The notes: generated by a model from the sequence alone, not told the origin. A DNA stretch of 64,000 bases from DATCJU01 sp036562635 (GCA_036562635.1 DATCJU010000081.1:32706-96705), one strand, 5' to 3'. Positions 1 through 7,816 are shown, numbered from the stretch's first letter. Program-made: numbers and translations.

Positions 1-437
1 CTGTGCAGCACCACGTCCGGGTGCGCAGCGAGTTCCTCGCACAGCGGCGTGCCGGACTGGGTGAAGAACAGCCACCGGCCCGTGGGAGTGGCCGCGATGG
101 GGACCGGGGTGTCGGTGAGACGCAGCGCCCGGGCGGTGCGCCACCCCAGGTCCGCGCTCACCTCGATGACGTCGAGCACCAGGCCGGTGGCCACCAGCAG
201 GGTGTACGGCCGGCCGTGCCACCAGGTGACCCGCTCGGCGGGCGAGCTGTCGAGCCGATCCGCCCAGTCGGGCTGCGCCGGCGCGGGGACGCCGTTCCCG
301 GCATCGCTCCCGCCGCCACAACAGGCCCCTGTCGGGTAGGTGCCCGGCAGGACCGGCCACCCTCGCCATGCCAGGCTGATCGCCTCAGCTCGTAGCTCGA
401 TGCGGAAGGCTTCGTGCCAACTGTCCGCCCATTCCAT
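1..437 (-). CDS. Bifunctional primase/polymerase N-terminal-like protein (3' end outside window)
   Basis: The gene starts at the ATG complementary to 435-437 and runs off the left edge, so only about 145 residues are visible. GGAGGAGG lies 7-8 bases before the ATG. The start (MEWADSWHEAFRIELRAEA) and the later WRGWPVLPGTYP and CCGG segments resemble the N-terminal prim-pol domain proteins common in actinobacteria, which pair a conserved WP.LP stretch with a metal-binding core further on. Those proteins are thought to act in DNA replication or repair, often linked to mobile or replication modules. The catalytic acidic residues cannot be checked because the gene is cut, so the family call rests on overall resemblance only. 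Confidence 0.55.
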   Translation of the reverse strand, partial: MEWADSWHEAFRIELRAEAISLAWRGWPVLPGTYPTGACCGGGSDAGNGVPAPAQPDWADRLDSSPAERVTWWHGRPYTLLVATGLVLDVIEVSADLGWRTARALRLTDTPVPIAATPTGRWLFFTQSGTPLCEELAAHPDVVLH

Positions 438-774
438 CGTCCGGTGCCTCCTCCAGTTGTTCCGTACGCCTGGCATGACGTCCTGTGACTTAGGAAACGG
501 CACGTCCAGGGGAAGATGAACTTTCTGTCGATGACCGGTACGCCTTGCACGGCGAGTGACCGAAGCCGGGGAGCACGGCCGAACTCCCCTGCTCAAGGAC
601 AGTCGTGCCGCCGGGACGTACCTCGTTCACCCGGGCCCGCTCGTCGCCCGGCAACGACCGCTCGTCGTCGGGCGGCGCACCGGTCATCGGCGATCGGTCC
701 CTCCGGGGTTCGGTCCGACCGTGCACCGTGCCGCCACCACTCCCCGCAGCAACCGGTGTGGGCCCTGCCCTCGA
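438..774. other. Intergenic region without a supported gene
   Basis: This stretch separates the truncated primase-like gene from the end of the tad operon. It holds the Shine-Dalgarno sequence of the primase-like gene at about 445-452 on the minus strand. Open frames exist on both strands but have no convincing ribosome site or protein-like composition. In many actinobacteria a helicase gene follows the TadE-like gene here; none is present. Confidence 0.5.
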
Positions 775-1176
775 TCAGGGCGATCCGGAGGTGACGGTGG
801 CGGGCCCGGCTCTGGCCCGGGCCAGGGCCCCGTCGAGTCCGGGCAGCGGGGTGTTCCGGCGCACCTGTACCTCGACCAGGGCGTCCCACTGCTCGAGGCG
901 GCAACCCAGCAGGGTCGCGCCCATCCGCTCGGCCACCCACCGGGCCCGGCCGCAGGCGACTTCCTCACCGAGGACGGCGTCGCCCGCCGCGGCCAGTGCC
1001 GCCAGATCGGCGGCGCCGGCCGCCTGCCGACGTTGGACCGTGGCCCCACCGAGGTGCAGCACCAGTCCGCCCAGTACGAGCAGTGCGGCTGTCACCACGG
1101 CCGCCACGACGGTGGCCGAACCCTGATCTCCCTCCTCGGTACGAGCCCCGTCGCCGGGGCCGCGCCACGCACTCAT
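775..1176 (-). CDS. TadE/TadG-like pilus-assembly protein (Rv3654c-type)
   Basis: This 133-residue protein begins with a short hydrophilic stretch ending in EEGDQGSATV, followed by one hydrophobic segment (about residues 19-42). That is the usual layout of TadE-like minor pilins, where the glutamate after a glycine-rich boundary precedes the membrane helix. It is the last gene of the operon. Its ATG overlaps the upstream stop by four bases (1173-1176), so translation is probably coupled. The protein should sit in the membrane with its C-terminus outside, as a minor pilin or pseudopilin. The match to the mycobacterial TadE-like family is good in layout and position, but the substrate of the system is unknown. 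Confidence 0.75.
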   Translation of the reverse strand: MSAWRGPGDGARTEEGDQGSATVVAAVVTAALLVLGGLVLHLGGATVQRRQAAGAADLAALAAAGDAVLGEEVACGRARWVAERMGATLLGCRLEQWDALVEVQVRRNTPLPGLDGALARARAGPATVTSGSP

Positions 1177-1607
1177 CCTGGTTCCTCCGCCGAGCCGACA
1201 CCGTTGTCGGCGCCGTGCCGTACCCCGGGTTCCAGCACGGCGTAGGCGTGCGCGGCCACCCGGACACCCGGCAACAGTCCGCCCACAGGTTCACCGGTGA
1301 CCTCCACCTGCACGGTGTCGCCCTGTATCCGCACCACCACGTGTGCGCCGTCCGGTGCGATCCGTCGCACCACCTCGTCGACCCGTTCGGGCTCACCACG
1401 CGACACCAGGCGGGCAGCCTCCCGGGCCGCATCGGTGCAACGCAGCTGCGCAGTGACCGCGGCGATTCCGGCCACCACCATCGCCAGCACCACGGTGATC
1501 GCGCACAGGGCCAGCGCCGCCTCCACCGACACCGCACCGCGGTCCCCGGGCGGCCCGGTGGTGCGCCGGGCCGTGAGCCGATGTCGGAGCGAACCCGTCC
1601 CGACCAT
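1173..1607 (-). CDS. TadE family minor pilin (Rv3655c-type)
   Basis: This 144-residue protein has the motif DRGAVSVEAALALC at about residues 22-35, the classic TadE signature (G/A-x-x-x-E next to a hydrophobic helix). The helix continues to about residue 50, followed by an extracytoplasmic domain rich in Val, Arg and Gly. By analogy with Flp systems, prepilin peptidase would cut just before the helix. The gene shares one base with the stop of the DUF4244 gene upstream and four bases with the next TadE gene, which marks a compact operon. No dedicated prepilin peptidase is visible in the window, so processing must rely on an enzyme encoded elsewhere. Confidence 0.8.
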   Translation of the reverse strand: MVGTGSLRHRLTARRTTGPPGDRGAVSVEAALALCAITVVLAMVVAGIAAVTAQLRCTDAAREAARLVSRGEPERVDEVVRRIAPDGAHVVVRIQGDTVQVEVTGEPVGGLLPGVRVAAHAYAVLEPGVRHGADNGVGSAEEPG

Positions 1608-1879
1608 CAGAAGCTCACCGACAGGGCCCGCTGGACCAGGGAGGTCAGCGCCGAAACCACCGAGTCACCGGTCAGCACCGTGTACAACAGGGCGGCGAAG
1701 GCCGCGGCCGCGATCGTGCCGATCGCGTACTCGGCGGTACTCATGCCGTCGTCGGCACGCGCCATCCGGCACAGTCGCCCGATCCAGCCGCGCCGCCGGC
1801 TCGTCCGGGTCACGCCGGTGTTCCGGGCGTTCGACGTGGTGTCGGGGATCTCCCGACGGATCACCACGCTCCTCGTCAT
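1607..1879 (-). CDS. DUF4244 small pilin-like protein (Flp-type)
   Basis: This 90-residue protein has a basic N-terminus, then the segment DDGMSTAEYAIGTIAAAAFA at about residues 43-62. The glycine-x-x-x-x-E arrangement before a single hydrophobic helix is what Flp pilins show, and the same small DUF4244 protein occupies this place in mycobacteria and Streptomyces. It is the most likely main pilin of the Tad system here. The N-terminal leader of about 45 residues is longer than usual for Flp, so an internal ATG (at GMSTAEY) could be the true start, although no clear ribosome site supports that. Confidence 0.8.
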   Translation of the reverse strand: MTRSVVIRREIPDTTSNARNTGVTRTSRRRGWIGRLCRMARADDGMSTAEYAIGTIAAAAFAALLYTVLTGDSVVSALTSLVQRALSVSF

Positions 1880-1915
1880 CGTTCAGCTCCTTTCCGGCAC
1901 GCTCGTGCCGTCGTC

Positions 1916-2653
1916 TCACCACGTCTGCAGCACCTGCCCGGCCAGTCCCACCACCACGGGCACCACCCCAAGGCAGAGGAAGGCCGGGAGGAAGCACAGG
2001 CCCAGCGGGCCCGTGACCAGCACCGCGGCCCGTTGCGCTCGCGCCTCGGCGCCCTCGTGCGCCACAGCACGGGCGTCCGCCGCCAGGGCCGTCACACCCG
2101 CGGCCAGCGCGCTCCCCGAGCGGGCGCTCCGCCGAGCGATCCGGGCCAGTCCGGCAAGAGCCGGGTCCCGCACCGCGGGAGCCCACGCGGTCACCGGGTC
2201 GGCGCCGAGCGCCAGCGACTCGGCAACCCGGCGCAACACCTGTGCCGGCGCGGCGGGCAGTTCCGCGGTGGCCACCCGGATCGCCACCGGAACCGGGAGC
2301 CCCGCAGCCAGACAGGCCGCCAACACGTCCCACCCCGCAGCCAGCCGCAGCGGGTCGGAGGCCTCCCGCCCGCCCTGCCGCGCGGGACGACGCAGCCACC
2401 GGCGACAGACCAGGGCGGCGGGAGCCACGAGCACTCCACCTGTCAGAGCCCCGAGCGGGCCACCGAGCAGTACCGCGACCAGGGCAGCACTCGCGACGCC
2501 CGCCAGCCAGGGCAGCCACCGCTCGCCCCGGGGGCGAGACGGGTCCGGGACGGAGGTGAGCAGGTTCCGCAGCCGGGCCCGGACCAGTTCCGGTCCCGGC
2601 ACGGCCGCCACCGCCCCGGCCAGAAGCAGCGCCGCCACCGCCTGCGTGGTCAC
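1916..2653 (-). CDS. tadC: Type II secretion F-family membrane protein, TadC-like
   Basis: This 245-residue protein has an N-terminal hydrophobic segment (about 4-20), two central helices near 48-75 and a C-terminal pair near 205-243. A cytoplasmic domain between them carries the conserved heptad-like ALAAG/ADPVTAW and RSGSALAAGV segments of T2SSF domains. It would form the inner-membrane platform together with TadB and contact the TadA ATPase. Its start overlaps the end of tadB by four bases (ATGA). It is about the size of mycobacterial Rv3657c. The assignment to TadC rather than TadB rests mostly on gene order. Confidence 0.8.
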   Translation of the reverse strand: MTTQAVAALLLAGAVAAVPGPELVRARLRNLLTSVPDPSRPRGERWLPWLAGVASAALVAVLLGGPLGALTGGVLVAPAALVCRRWLRRPARQGGREASDPLRLAAGWDVLAACLAAGLPVPVAIRVATAELPAAPAQVLRRVAESLALGADPVTAWAPAVRDPALAGLARIARRSARSGSALAAGVTALAADARAVAHEGAEARAQRAAVLVTGPLGLCFLPAFLCLGVVPVVVGLAGQVLQTW

Positions 2654-3480
2654 GGCAGCACCGCCCGTTCGGTCAGCTGCTCGCTCCAGCGCAGGCCGGC
2701 GCCCACCAGCAGCACGCCCACGACGAGCAGGACCTGGCCGGTTGTCGTGCTGCTGAGCACATGCCAGGGGCGACCGCCGATGGCCTCGCCGAGCAGCAGC
2801 CCGAACACCGGCAACCCGGCGAGCACCGCGGCGGTGGCTCGGGGACCGGCCATCCTGGCCCGCACCTGACGTGCGAAGCGTGCCCGGTGTTCCAGATCGG
2901 CGCGTACCGCGTCCAGTAGGTCGGCGAGGGGAACACCGTGTCGTTCCGCGAGCGTCCAGGTCCGGGCCAGCCGACCTGCCGCGAAGGCCGAGCCCGGGTG
3001 TTCGGCACCGATCCGTTGCAGTGCGGCACCGACATCACCGCCGAGCCGGGCAGCGGCGGCCAGCCTGGTGAGCAGTCGGGCGGCGGAGGGCTCGGCCTCG
3101 ACCGCCGCTCCCTCGGCGGCCGCCGCGGGGTGTGCCCCGGCACGGAGTTCGGACACCATCAGGCGCAGCGCCTCGGCCAACCCGGCGGTGGCCCGGATCC
3201 CGTCCTCGGCCGCCCGGTGCCGCCGCCATCGAGTCCGGGCGACCGTGACGAGGATCGCCGCAGCGAGTGCCCCGCCCACCCCGGCAAGCACGAGGCCCGC
3301 ACCGGCAGACGCCACGACCGTCACCGAGGCGAGCAGACGCTCCGGAGTGTCCCGCCCACGGCACCGTTGCGGGCGAAGCCGGCGAAGGCGGTGCCGACCG
3401 GGGGCTACAGGCCAGACCAGAACCGCGAGCGCCAGCAGCAGGACCGCGCCCGGCCGCGCCGCATCGGGGACGGTCACCAT
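2650..3480 (-). CDS. tadB: Type II secretion F-family membrane protein, TadB-like
   Basis: The chosen ATG (complement of 3478-3480) gives 276 residues and overlaps the end of tadA by seven bases. A longer upstream reading would run deep into tadA in another frame. The protein opens with a hydrophobic helix (LLLALAVLVWPV), has a second membrane pair near residues 45-75, a cytoplasmic T2SSF domain with conserved SELRAGAHP and RHGVPLADLLDAV segments, and two C-terminal helices. This is the standard TadB layout. It acts with TadC as the platform for pilus or substrate assembly driven by TadA. The SELRAG motif is the strongest single indicator of the family. Confidence 0.82.
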   Translation of the reverse strand: MVTVPDAARPGAVLLLALAVLVWPVAPGRHRLRRLRPQRCRGRDTPERLLASVTVVASAGAGLVLAGVGGALAAAILVTVARTRWRRHRAAEDGIRATAGLAEALRLMVSELRAGAHPAAAAEGAAVEAEPSAARLLTRLAAAARLGGDVGAALQRIGAEHPGSAFAAGRLARTWTLAERHGVPLADLLDAVRADLEHRARFARQVRARMAGPRATAAVLAGLPVFGLLLGEAIGGRPWHVLSSTTTGQVLLVVGVLLVGAGLRWSEQLTERAVLP

Positions 3481-4661
3481 GGGAGCTCCTCCCCCCGCTC
3501 GGCCAGCAGCCGGGCCAGCCGGTCCCGTCCCTCGCCCCAACCGGCGCCCCGCCGCCAGGCCCGAGTGACCTGCACCCGGTCGCCGTCCCGATCGAACGCG
3601 CCCACCTCGGCCAACACCCGTTGTCCGTCGGGGCACCGACGCATGTGCAGTACGACCTGGACTGCCGCGGCGAGCTGGCTGTGCAACGCGTCCCTGGGCA
3701 GCCCGCCGAGGGCGGCGAGCGCCTCCAACCGGGCCGGGACCTCGGCTGGCGAGTTCGCGTGCAGGGTGCCGGCTCCCCCGTCGTGGCCGGTGTTGAGGGC
3801 GGCGAGCAGTTCGCACACCTCCGCCCCACGCACCTCCCCCACCACCAGCCGGTCCGGGCGCATGCGCAGTGCCTGTCGCACCAGGTCCCGCAGGGTGACC
3901 TCGCCGCTGCCCTCCACGTTGGGCAACCGGGCGACCAGGCGTACCACGTGGGGGTGGTCGGGGCGCAGCTCACCTGCGTCCTCCACGCACACCACCCGTT
4001 CCCTACCGGGCACGCAACCGAGCAGCGCGGCGAGCAGCGTGGTCTTTCCCGAACCCGTGCCGCCTGTCACGAGGAAGGCGAGCCGGGCCCGCACCATCGC
4101 CCGGAGCACCTGTGCCATGTCCTCGTCGAAGGCGCCGAGCCGACACAGGGCGTCCAGGTCGTGGGTCGCAGGCCGGAGCACCCGCAGTGACAGGCAGGTA
4201 CCGTCGGCTGCGATCGGGGGCAACACGGCGTGCAGCCGCACCGATCCCTCGGCCGCGCCGCCCACACCGGGCAACCAGGCGTCCACGTACGGCTGTGCGT
4301 CGTCCAGGCGCCGCCCCGCGGCGAGGGCGAGACGTTGGGCGAGCCGCCGCACCGCGTCCTCGTCGGGGAACCGGACATCCGCTCGCCGCAGGCCACCACC
4401 ACGGTCCACCCACACCGCGTCCGGGGCGGTGACCAGCACGTCGGTCGTGGCCGGGTCACGCAGCAGGGGTTCCAGGGGACCGGCGCCCACGAACTCCTGC
4501 TGCAGCAGGCGGAGGGCGGTGAGCACCTCGGTGTCGCCGACCACGCCGCCCGCCTCGGCACGGACCGCCTGGGCCACCGTCGCCGCGGTGACGGCCTGCC
4601 CGGAACCGGCGAGCCGCTCCCGCACCCGCTCCACCAGGCCCGTGTTCAGCTTCGTGTTCAT
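3474..4661 (-). CDS. tadA: TadA family secretion/pilus ATPase
   Basis: The 395-residue frame starts at MNTKLNTGLVE, with GGGAGG 6-7 bases upstream; upstream codons lie inside ssd and are less likely. The Walker A loop GGTGSGKTT sits near residue 200, followed by an acidic VCVEDAGELRP Walker B/Asp box, a histidine box around HVVRLVARLPNVEGSGEV, and the RPDRLVVGEVRGAE segment typical of CpaF/TadA hexamers. It should power assembly or secretion through TadB/TadC from the cytoplasmic face. The gene overlaps ssd by four bases (4658-4661) and tadB at its 3' end. Length and motif order match Rv3659c. Confidence 0.93.
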   Translation of the reverse strand: MNTKLNTGLVERVRERLAGSGQAVTAATVAQAVRAEAGGVVGDTEVLTALRLLQQEFVGAGPLEPLLRDPATTDVLVTAPDAVWVDRGGGLRRADVRFPDEDAVRRLAQRLALAAGRRLDDAQPYVDAWLPGVGGAAEGSVRLHAVLPPIAADGTCLSLRVLRPATHDLDALCRLGAFDEDMAQVLRAMVRARLAFLVTGGTGSGKTTLLAALLGCVPGRERVVCVEDAGELRPDHPHVVRLVARLPNVEGSGEVTLRDLVRQALRMRPDRLVVGEVRGAEVCELLAALNTGHDGGAGTLHANSPAEVPARLEALAALGGLPRDALHSQLAAAVQVVLHMRRCPDGQRVLAEVGAFDRDGDRVQVTRAWRRGAGWGEGRDRLARLLAERGEELPW

Positions 4662-5800
4662 CCCGCCCTCCCGGCACCGACCGGTGAGCGGCCGTCCGGA
4701 GAGGCACCGACCTGCTGTCGGGCTGCGGTACCGGCCAGGGCGTCCAGCACCCGGCGGGCGACCCGCGACAGCGTTCCGCGCCGGCCGGGGAGCCGACCGT
4801 GATCCAGGACCTTTCCCACCGCGGGGTCGTCCCGGACACACGCCAGGACCGGACACCCGAGTGCTCGGGACACGTCACCAGGAGTGAGCCCACCGGGTGC
4901 AGGCAGCCGCACTACGAGGCCGAGTCGGGCCCCTCGTTCGGCCAGGCGGGTGGCGGTGACCGAGGCGGCGGCGCAGGAACGTACGTCGGCCGGCACCACC
5001 AGCAGCACCAGGTCGGCACGGTCGAGTGCGACCAGGGCGAACTCAGGCAGGTGTCGGGGCAGGTCGCACACCACCGTCTCGCCGGCACGCCGAGCCGAGT
5101 CGACCACGGCCGCCACCGCGTCGGGGGCGGGCGCACGACCGGAGCGGTCGCAGGACAGGACGGTGAGGGGTGTGTCGCCGCACTCGGTGGCGGGCAAGGC
5201 GGCACGCAGTGAGGACGCCGCGACCCGCCCACTGCCCAGTGCCAGTTCCGGCCAGCGCAGGCCGTCGGCCGTCTCCAGCCCGAGGGCGAGGTCGAGACCA
5301 CCGCCGAGCGGATCACAGTCCACCAGCAGGGTCCGATCCCCGCGCCGGGCGGCGGTGACCGCCACCGCCGCCGCCAGGGTGGAGGCACCGGCCCCGCCCC
5401 GTCCACCCAGGAGTGCCAGCACCCGTCCGCGGCCGGGCCCCGGGGTCTCCACGGCATCGGTGAGGGCGGCGACCAGCCACTCCTCGTCCCGTGGCAGGCT
5501 GACCACCCTCTCCGCCCCGACGGCCACCGCGTGCGGCCACAACTGCGGCGGTGGTTCACCGGCACAGACCACCAGGACACCGGGGCGCCGCGGGGGCACG
5601 GCGGCGGCACACCGCGCGACCCCGGCGGGGTCGAGCAGTACCAACGGGGCCGTGCCCCAGTCCCGGCGGAGCGCGACGGCGTCCGCCACCCGGTGCAGCT
5701 CGCATCCGGCGGCGGCCGCCAGCCGCAGCAGGTCGTCCAGCAGATCGGTGTCCTCGGCGAGTACGAGGGGCCGGTTGCGGTCCACGTCGTCATCCCCCAT
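4658..5800 (-). CDS. ssd: Septum-site-determining-like/CpaE-type ATPase (Ssd)
   Basis: The protein has 380 residues. Residues 1-120 form a receiver-like domain, and residues 125-380 a MinD/ParA-type ATPase with the deviant Walker A motif GGRGGAGAST at about 132-141. CpaE proteins show the same arrangement and place Tad machines in the cell. The mycobacterial homologue Rv3660c (Ssd) influences septum placement. It is the first gene of the minus-strand tad operon and overlaps tadA by ATGA. The ATG at 5800 is preferred because longer readings start in the non-coding region. Two DnaA boxes lie 100-130 bases upstream, which could tie expression to the replication cycle. Confidence 0.88.
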   Translation of the reverse strand: MGDDDVDRNRPLVLAEDTDLLDDLLRLAAAAGCELHRVADAVALRRDWGTAPLVLLDPAGVARCAAAVPPRRPGVLVVCAGEPPPQLWPHAVAVGAERVVSLPRDEEWLVAALTDAVETPGPGRGRVLALLGGRGGAGASTLAAAVAVTAARRGDRTLLVDCDPLGGGLDLALGLETADGLRWPELALGSGRVAASSLRAALPATECGDTPLTVLSCDRSGRAPAPDAVAAVVDSARRAGETVVCDLPRHLPEFALVALDRADLVLLVVPADVRSCAAASVTATRLAERGARLGLVVRLPAPGGLTPGDVSRALGCPVLACVRDDPAVGKVLDHGRLPGRRGTLSRVARRVLDALAGTAARQQVGASPDGRSPVGAGRAG

Positions 5801-5902
5801 CAGTCCGGTCCACCCGCGCCCCGGAGAACCGGAGACGCAGGAGCAGGAACGGGGACCACCGTGCCGGGACCGCCCCCTCGCCCCAACCCACCGCGATCGA
5901 TC

Positions 5903-5930
5903 TGTGGACAACCGCAACGGATGTGGACAA
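5903..5930 (-). promoter_or_regulatory. Pair of perfect DnaA boxes
   Basis: TTGTCCACA, the DnaA box preferred in high-GC actinobacteria, occurs twice on the minus strand (5903-5911 and 5922-5930). The two copies have the same orientation and lie 19 bases apart start to start. They lie between ssd and the HAD gene, away from any visible origin gene. They may be a regulatory or titration site for DnaA. Confidence 0.6.
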
Positions 5931-5939
5931 CATCCGGCC

Positions 5940-6230
5940 GAAATCCACCCGGAAACCCGGATCGGTCCGTATCGCGCGGAAGATGTGTGGGCGAGACGGC
6001 GACGAAACGAATCAGGAAGAACGAGCACCGGTGCGACGACCGGCACCGGATGTCACCGGAACGACCGCACACCACCGCGCCGACATCCGGCCACGGCTAC
6101 AGCACGATTCACCCGATCGAGATGACATCCCCCGGATATGGGACGACCCCCGCCAGGGGGGAGGGACGGGGGTCGTCGAAGGTTCAGCCCCGGGGGGTCG
6201 AGCTGAACCCGTCCGGTGGTTACCGGACAG
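5940..6230 (+). ncRNA. Candidate Ms1/6S-like small RNA region
   Basis: The gap between the ssd and HAD genes is about 550 bases, has no credible ORF, and is where mycobacterial Ms1 (MTS2823, between Rv3660c and Rv3661) and Streptomyces scr3559 are found. Three successive hairpins are visible: 6142-6151 with 6168-6177 (10 bp), 6181-6188 with 6202-6209 (8 bp), and 6211-6217 with 6222-6228 (7 bp, four-base loop). I infer transcription toward the HAD gene and an end near the third hairpin. Boundaries and strand are estimates from synteny; no conserved core was aligned. Confidence 0.5.
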
Positions 6231-6341
6231 GACTACTGTATCCGTTGGGCGGAACGAAGGCATACGTTTCGGACCGCTGAGTCGTAACGGCCCGTTTCAC
6301 GACGCGTTTCCCGTACACCACCCGACGACCCGATCCCGACC

Positions 6342-6347
6342 TATGCT
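6342..6347 (+). promoter_or_regulatory. -10 box of leaderless HAD gene
   Basis: TATGCT stands exactly seven bases before the GTG at 6355. This spacing puts the transcription start at the start codon, as in the other leaderless genes of this window. Confidence 0.6.
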
Positions 6348-6354
6348 GTTCGGC

Positions 6355-7197
6355 GTGGCAGCCGCCGGCACCGAACAGCCGCCCGTCCCCGGTACCCGTG
6401 TGGCGGCGTTCTTCGATCTGGACCGAACGATCCTCGCCAGATCCGGGACCCTGGCCTTCGGTCGCTCCTTCTTCCGGGAAGGCCTGATCAACCGCCGGGC
6501 CGTGCTCAAGAGCGCGTACGCCCAGTTCGTCGTCATGCTCTCCGGTGCCGACCCGGACCAGGTCGAGCACATGCGCGCCCACATCACCTCGCTGTGCGCC
6601 GGATGGGACGTCGAACAGGTGCGGGCGCTCGTCGAGGAAACGCTGCACGACATCGTCGACCCCCTGGTCCACAAGGAGGCCACCCAGCTGATCGCGGAGC
6701 ACGCCGACCAGGGGCACGACGTGGTGGTGCTGTCCGCATCCGGTGAAGAGCTCGTCGGCCCCATCGCGCAGATGCTCGGGGCGACGCACACCGTCGCCAC
6801 GCGCATGAGCGTCGTGGACGGCCGCTACACCGGAGAGGTGACGTTCCACTGTTCCGGGCAGGCCAGGGCCGACGCGGTGCGTGAGCTGGCGCAACAGCAG
6901 GGGTACGACCTGGCCCGGTGCCACGCCTACAGCGACTCGGCCACCGACCTTCCGCTGCTGGAGGCGGTCGGCCACCCGACCGCGGTGAACCCGGACCACA
7001 CCCTGCGCAGGATCGCCTCGGAGCGCGGCTGGCCGATCCTAGCCTTCTCGCACCCGACGCCGCTGCGCGCCCGCATCCCCACCCCGTCGGGTACCGCGGT
7101 GGCGGCCGCTGCGGTGGGCCTGGGCGCGGTCGCCGCGGCGGGTGTCGCCTGGTTCGGGCTACGCCGCCGGGGCCGCCGGAGCGAGGACTCGAACTAG
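6355..7197 (+). CDS. HAD-IB family hydrolase (SerB-like phosphatase, Rv3661-type)
   Basis: The 280-residue reading starts at GTG 6355, seven bases after a TATGCT box; an in-frame ATG at 6343 overlaps that box and is less likely. The first HAD motif FFDLDRT (residues 19-25) supplies the nucleophile Asp21 and acid Asp23. Motif II is VLSAS near residue 128, and motif IV is the YSDSATDLP segment near 195. Together these place it in the phosphoserine-phosphatase-like IB subfamily. A single membrane helix (about 245-268, rich in Ala, Val and Gly) and a basic tail close the protein, so it is probably membrane-anchored with the catalytic domain inside. The physiological substrate is unknown. Confidence 0.85.
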   Translation: MAAAGTEQPPVPGTRVAAFFDLDRTILARSGTLAFGRSFFREGLINRRAVLKSAYAQFVVMLSGADPDQVEHMRAHITSLCAGWDVEQVRALVEETLHDIVDPLVHKEATQLIAEHADQGHDVVVLSASGEELVGPIAQMLGATHTVATRMSVVDGRYTGEVTFHCSGQARADAVRELAQQQGYDLARCHAYSDSATDLPLLEAVGHPTAVNPDHTLRRIASERGWPILAFSHPTPLRARIPTPSGTAVAAAAVGLGAVAAAGVAWFGLRRRGRRSEDSN

Positions 7198-7332
7198 GCG
7201 GAGCCGCGTCGCGGGAGCGGAACCCGGCCGCGGAACCCGCACCGGGACCGGGGTGCTTCCCCTCCCGCACCCGGGTGATGGCCCTGGAGAACACCAGGCC
7301 CGTGAACTGCGGTTTTTCGCATTCCCGTCACG

Positions 7333-7395
7333 CTGTGTTGCTGTAACGGTGCACTCAACCGAGCGCTTGCTGTGATGCGCAACACAGACTACAAA
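7333..7395 (+). promoter_or_regulatory. Strong promoter flanked by a 9-bp inverted repeat
   Basis: TTGCTG (7367-7372), a 17-base spacer and TACAAA (7390-7395) make a good housekeeping promoter reading toward nagZ. CTGTGTTGC (7333-7341) and its exact complement GCAACACAG (7379-7387) flank the -35 box and enter the spacer, which suggests an operator. Transcription would begin near 7402, about 480 bases before nagZ. Confidence 0.55.
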
Positions 7396-7405
7396 GGAGG
7401 TGCGG

Positions 7406-7424
7406 ACCCCTGGAGGCCAGGGGT
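7406..7424 (+). promoter_or_regulatory. Hairpin at the start of the predicted nagZ leader
   Basis: ACCCCTGG and CCAGGGGT pair perfectly around a three-base loop. The hairpin would lie at the very 5' end of the transcript from the 7367-7395 promoter and directly before a small ORF, so it could shield or expose its ribosome site (AGGGGTG at 7420-7426). Confidence 0.4.
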
Positions 7425-7425
7425 G

Positions 7426-7470
7426 ATGCGCAGAGAAGCACCACCCACCCCGACAGGGCTCCGCACGTAA
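7426..7470 (+). CDS. Possible 14-residue leader peptide (MRREAPPTPTGLRT)
   Basis: An ATG preceded closely by GAGGCCAGGGG opens a 14-codon frame ending in TAA. It lies 24 bases downstream of the predicted transcription start and about 415 bases before nagZ. A proline/threonine-rich peptide just behind a hairpin looks like an upstream ORF used for attenuation, but such short frames arise easily by chance, so this stays tentative. Confidence 0.25.
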   Translation: MRREAPPTPTGLRT

Positions 7471-7603
7471 GTCACGGGCACCCACGCCGAGCACGCCGCG
7501 GGAGGCATTGTCGACAAGGGGCTGCGTCACGGGACGCCGGACGCCGAGCCCTGGAAGTGCGACATGAGTGCACGCTTGGTAACCCGTGGACTTACGGTGG
7601 CTG

Positions 7604-7640
7604 ACGGCGCCAGCTGGAGTAGCTCCCAGCCAGGCGCCGT
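7604..7640 (+). promoter_or_regulatory. Extended hairpin in the nagZ leader
   Basis: ACGGCGCC (7604-7611) pairs with GGCGCCGT (7633-7640). Inside it, GCTGGAG (7613-7619) pairs with CTCCCAGC (7623-7630) with one bulge. It may be a stable leader structure or an early terminator ahead of the recycling genes. Confidence 0.4.
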
Positions 7641-7816
7641 TGGCGTGTCCGGGCAGGTACGGCGTGGGCCGTCGGGCGTCGATGCCCCGTGGAGCCCTGG
7701 ACACGCCCCTGCCCACCCACCAGGGACCCGGCTCCACCGGTCCCCACCCGACCGGGACACGGTTTCCCGACACGCCGGTTGCGCGGTGTACACGACCGTT
7801 GACCACGCACTGTGGC

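Noticed and set aside
490..726. Small minus-strand frame between the primase-like gene and tadE
   Set aside because: No ribosome site, no leaderless -10 box and no protein-like pattern.
996..2756. Plus-strand frame of 586 codons across the tadE and tadC genes
   Set aside because: The minus-strand genes have TadE, pilin and T2SSF motifs and overlapping start/stop codons. The plus-strand product is Arg/Ser/Pro-rich without structure.
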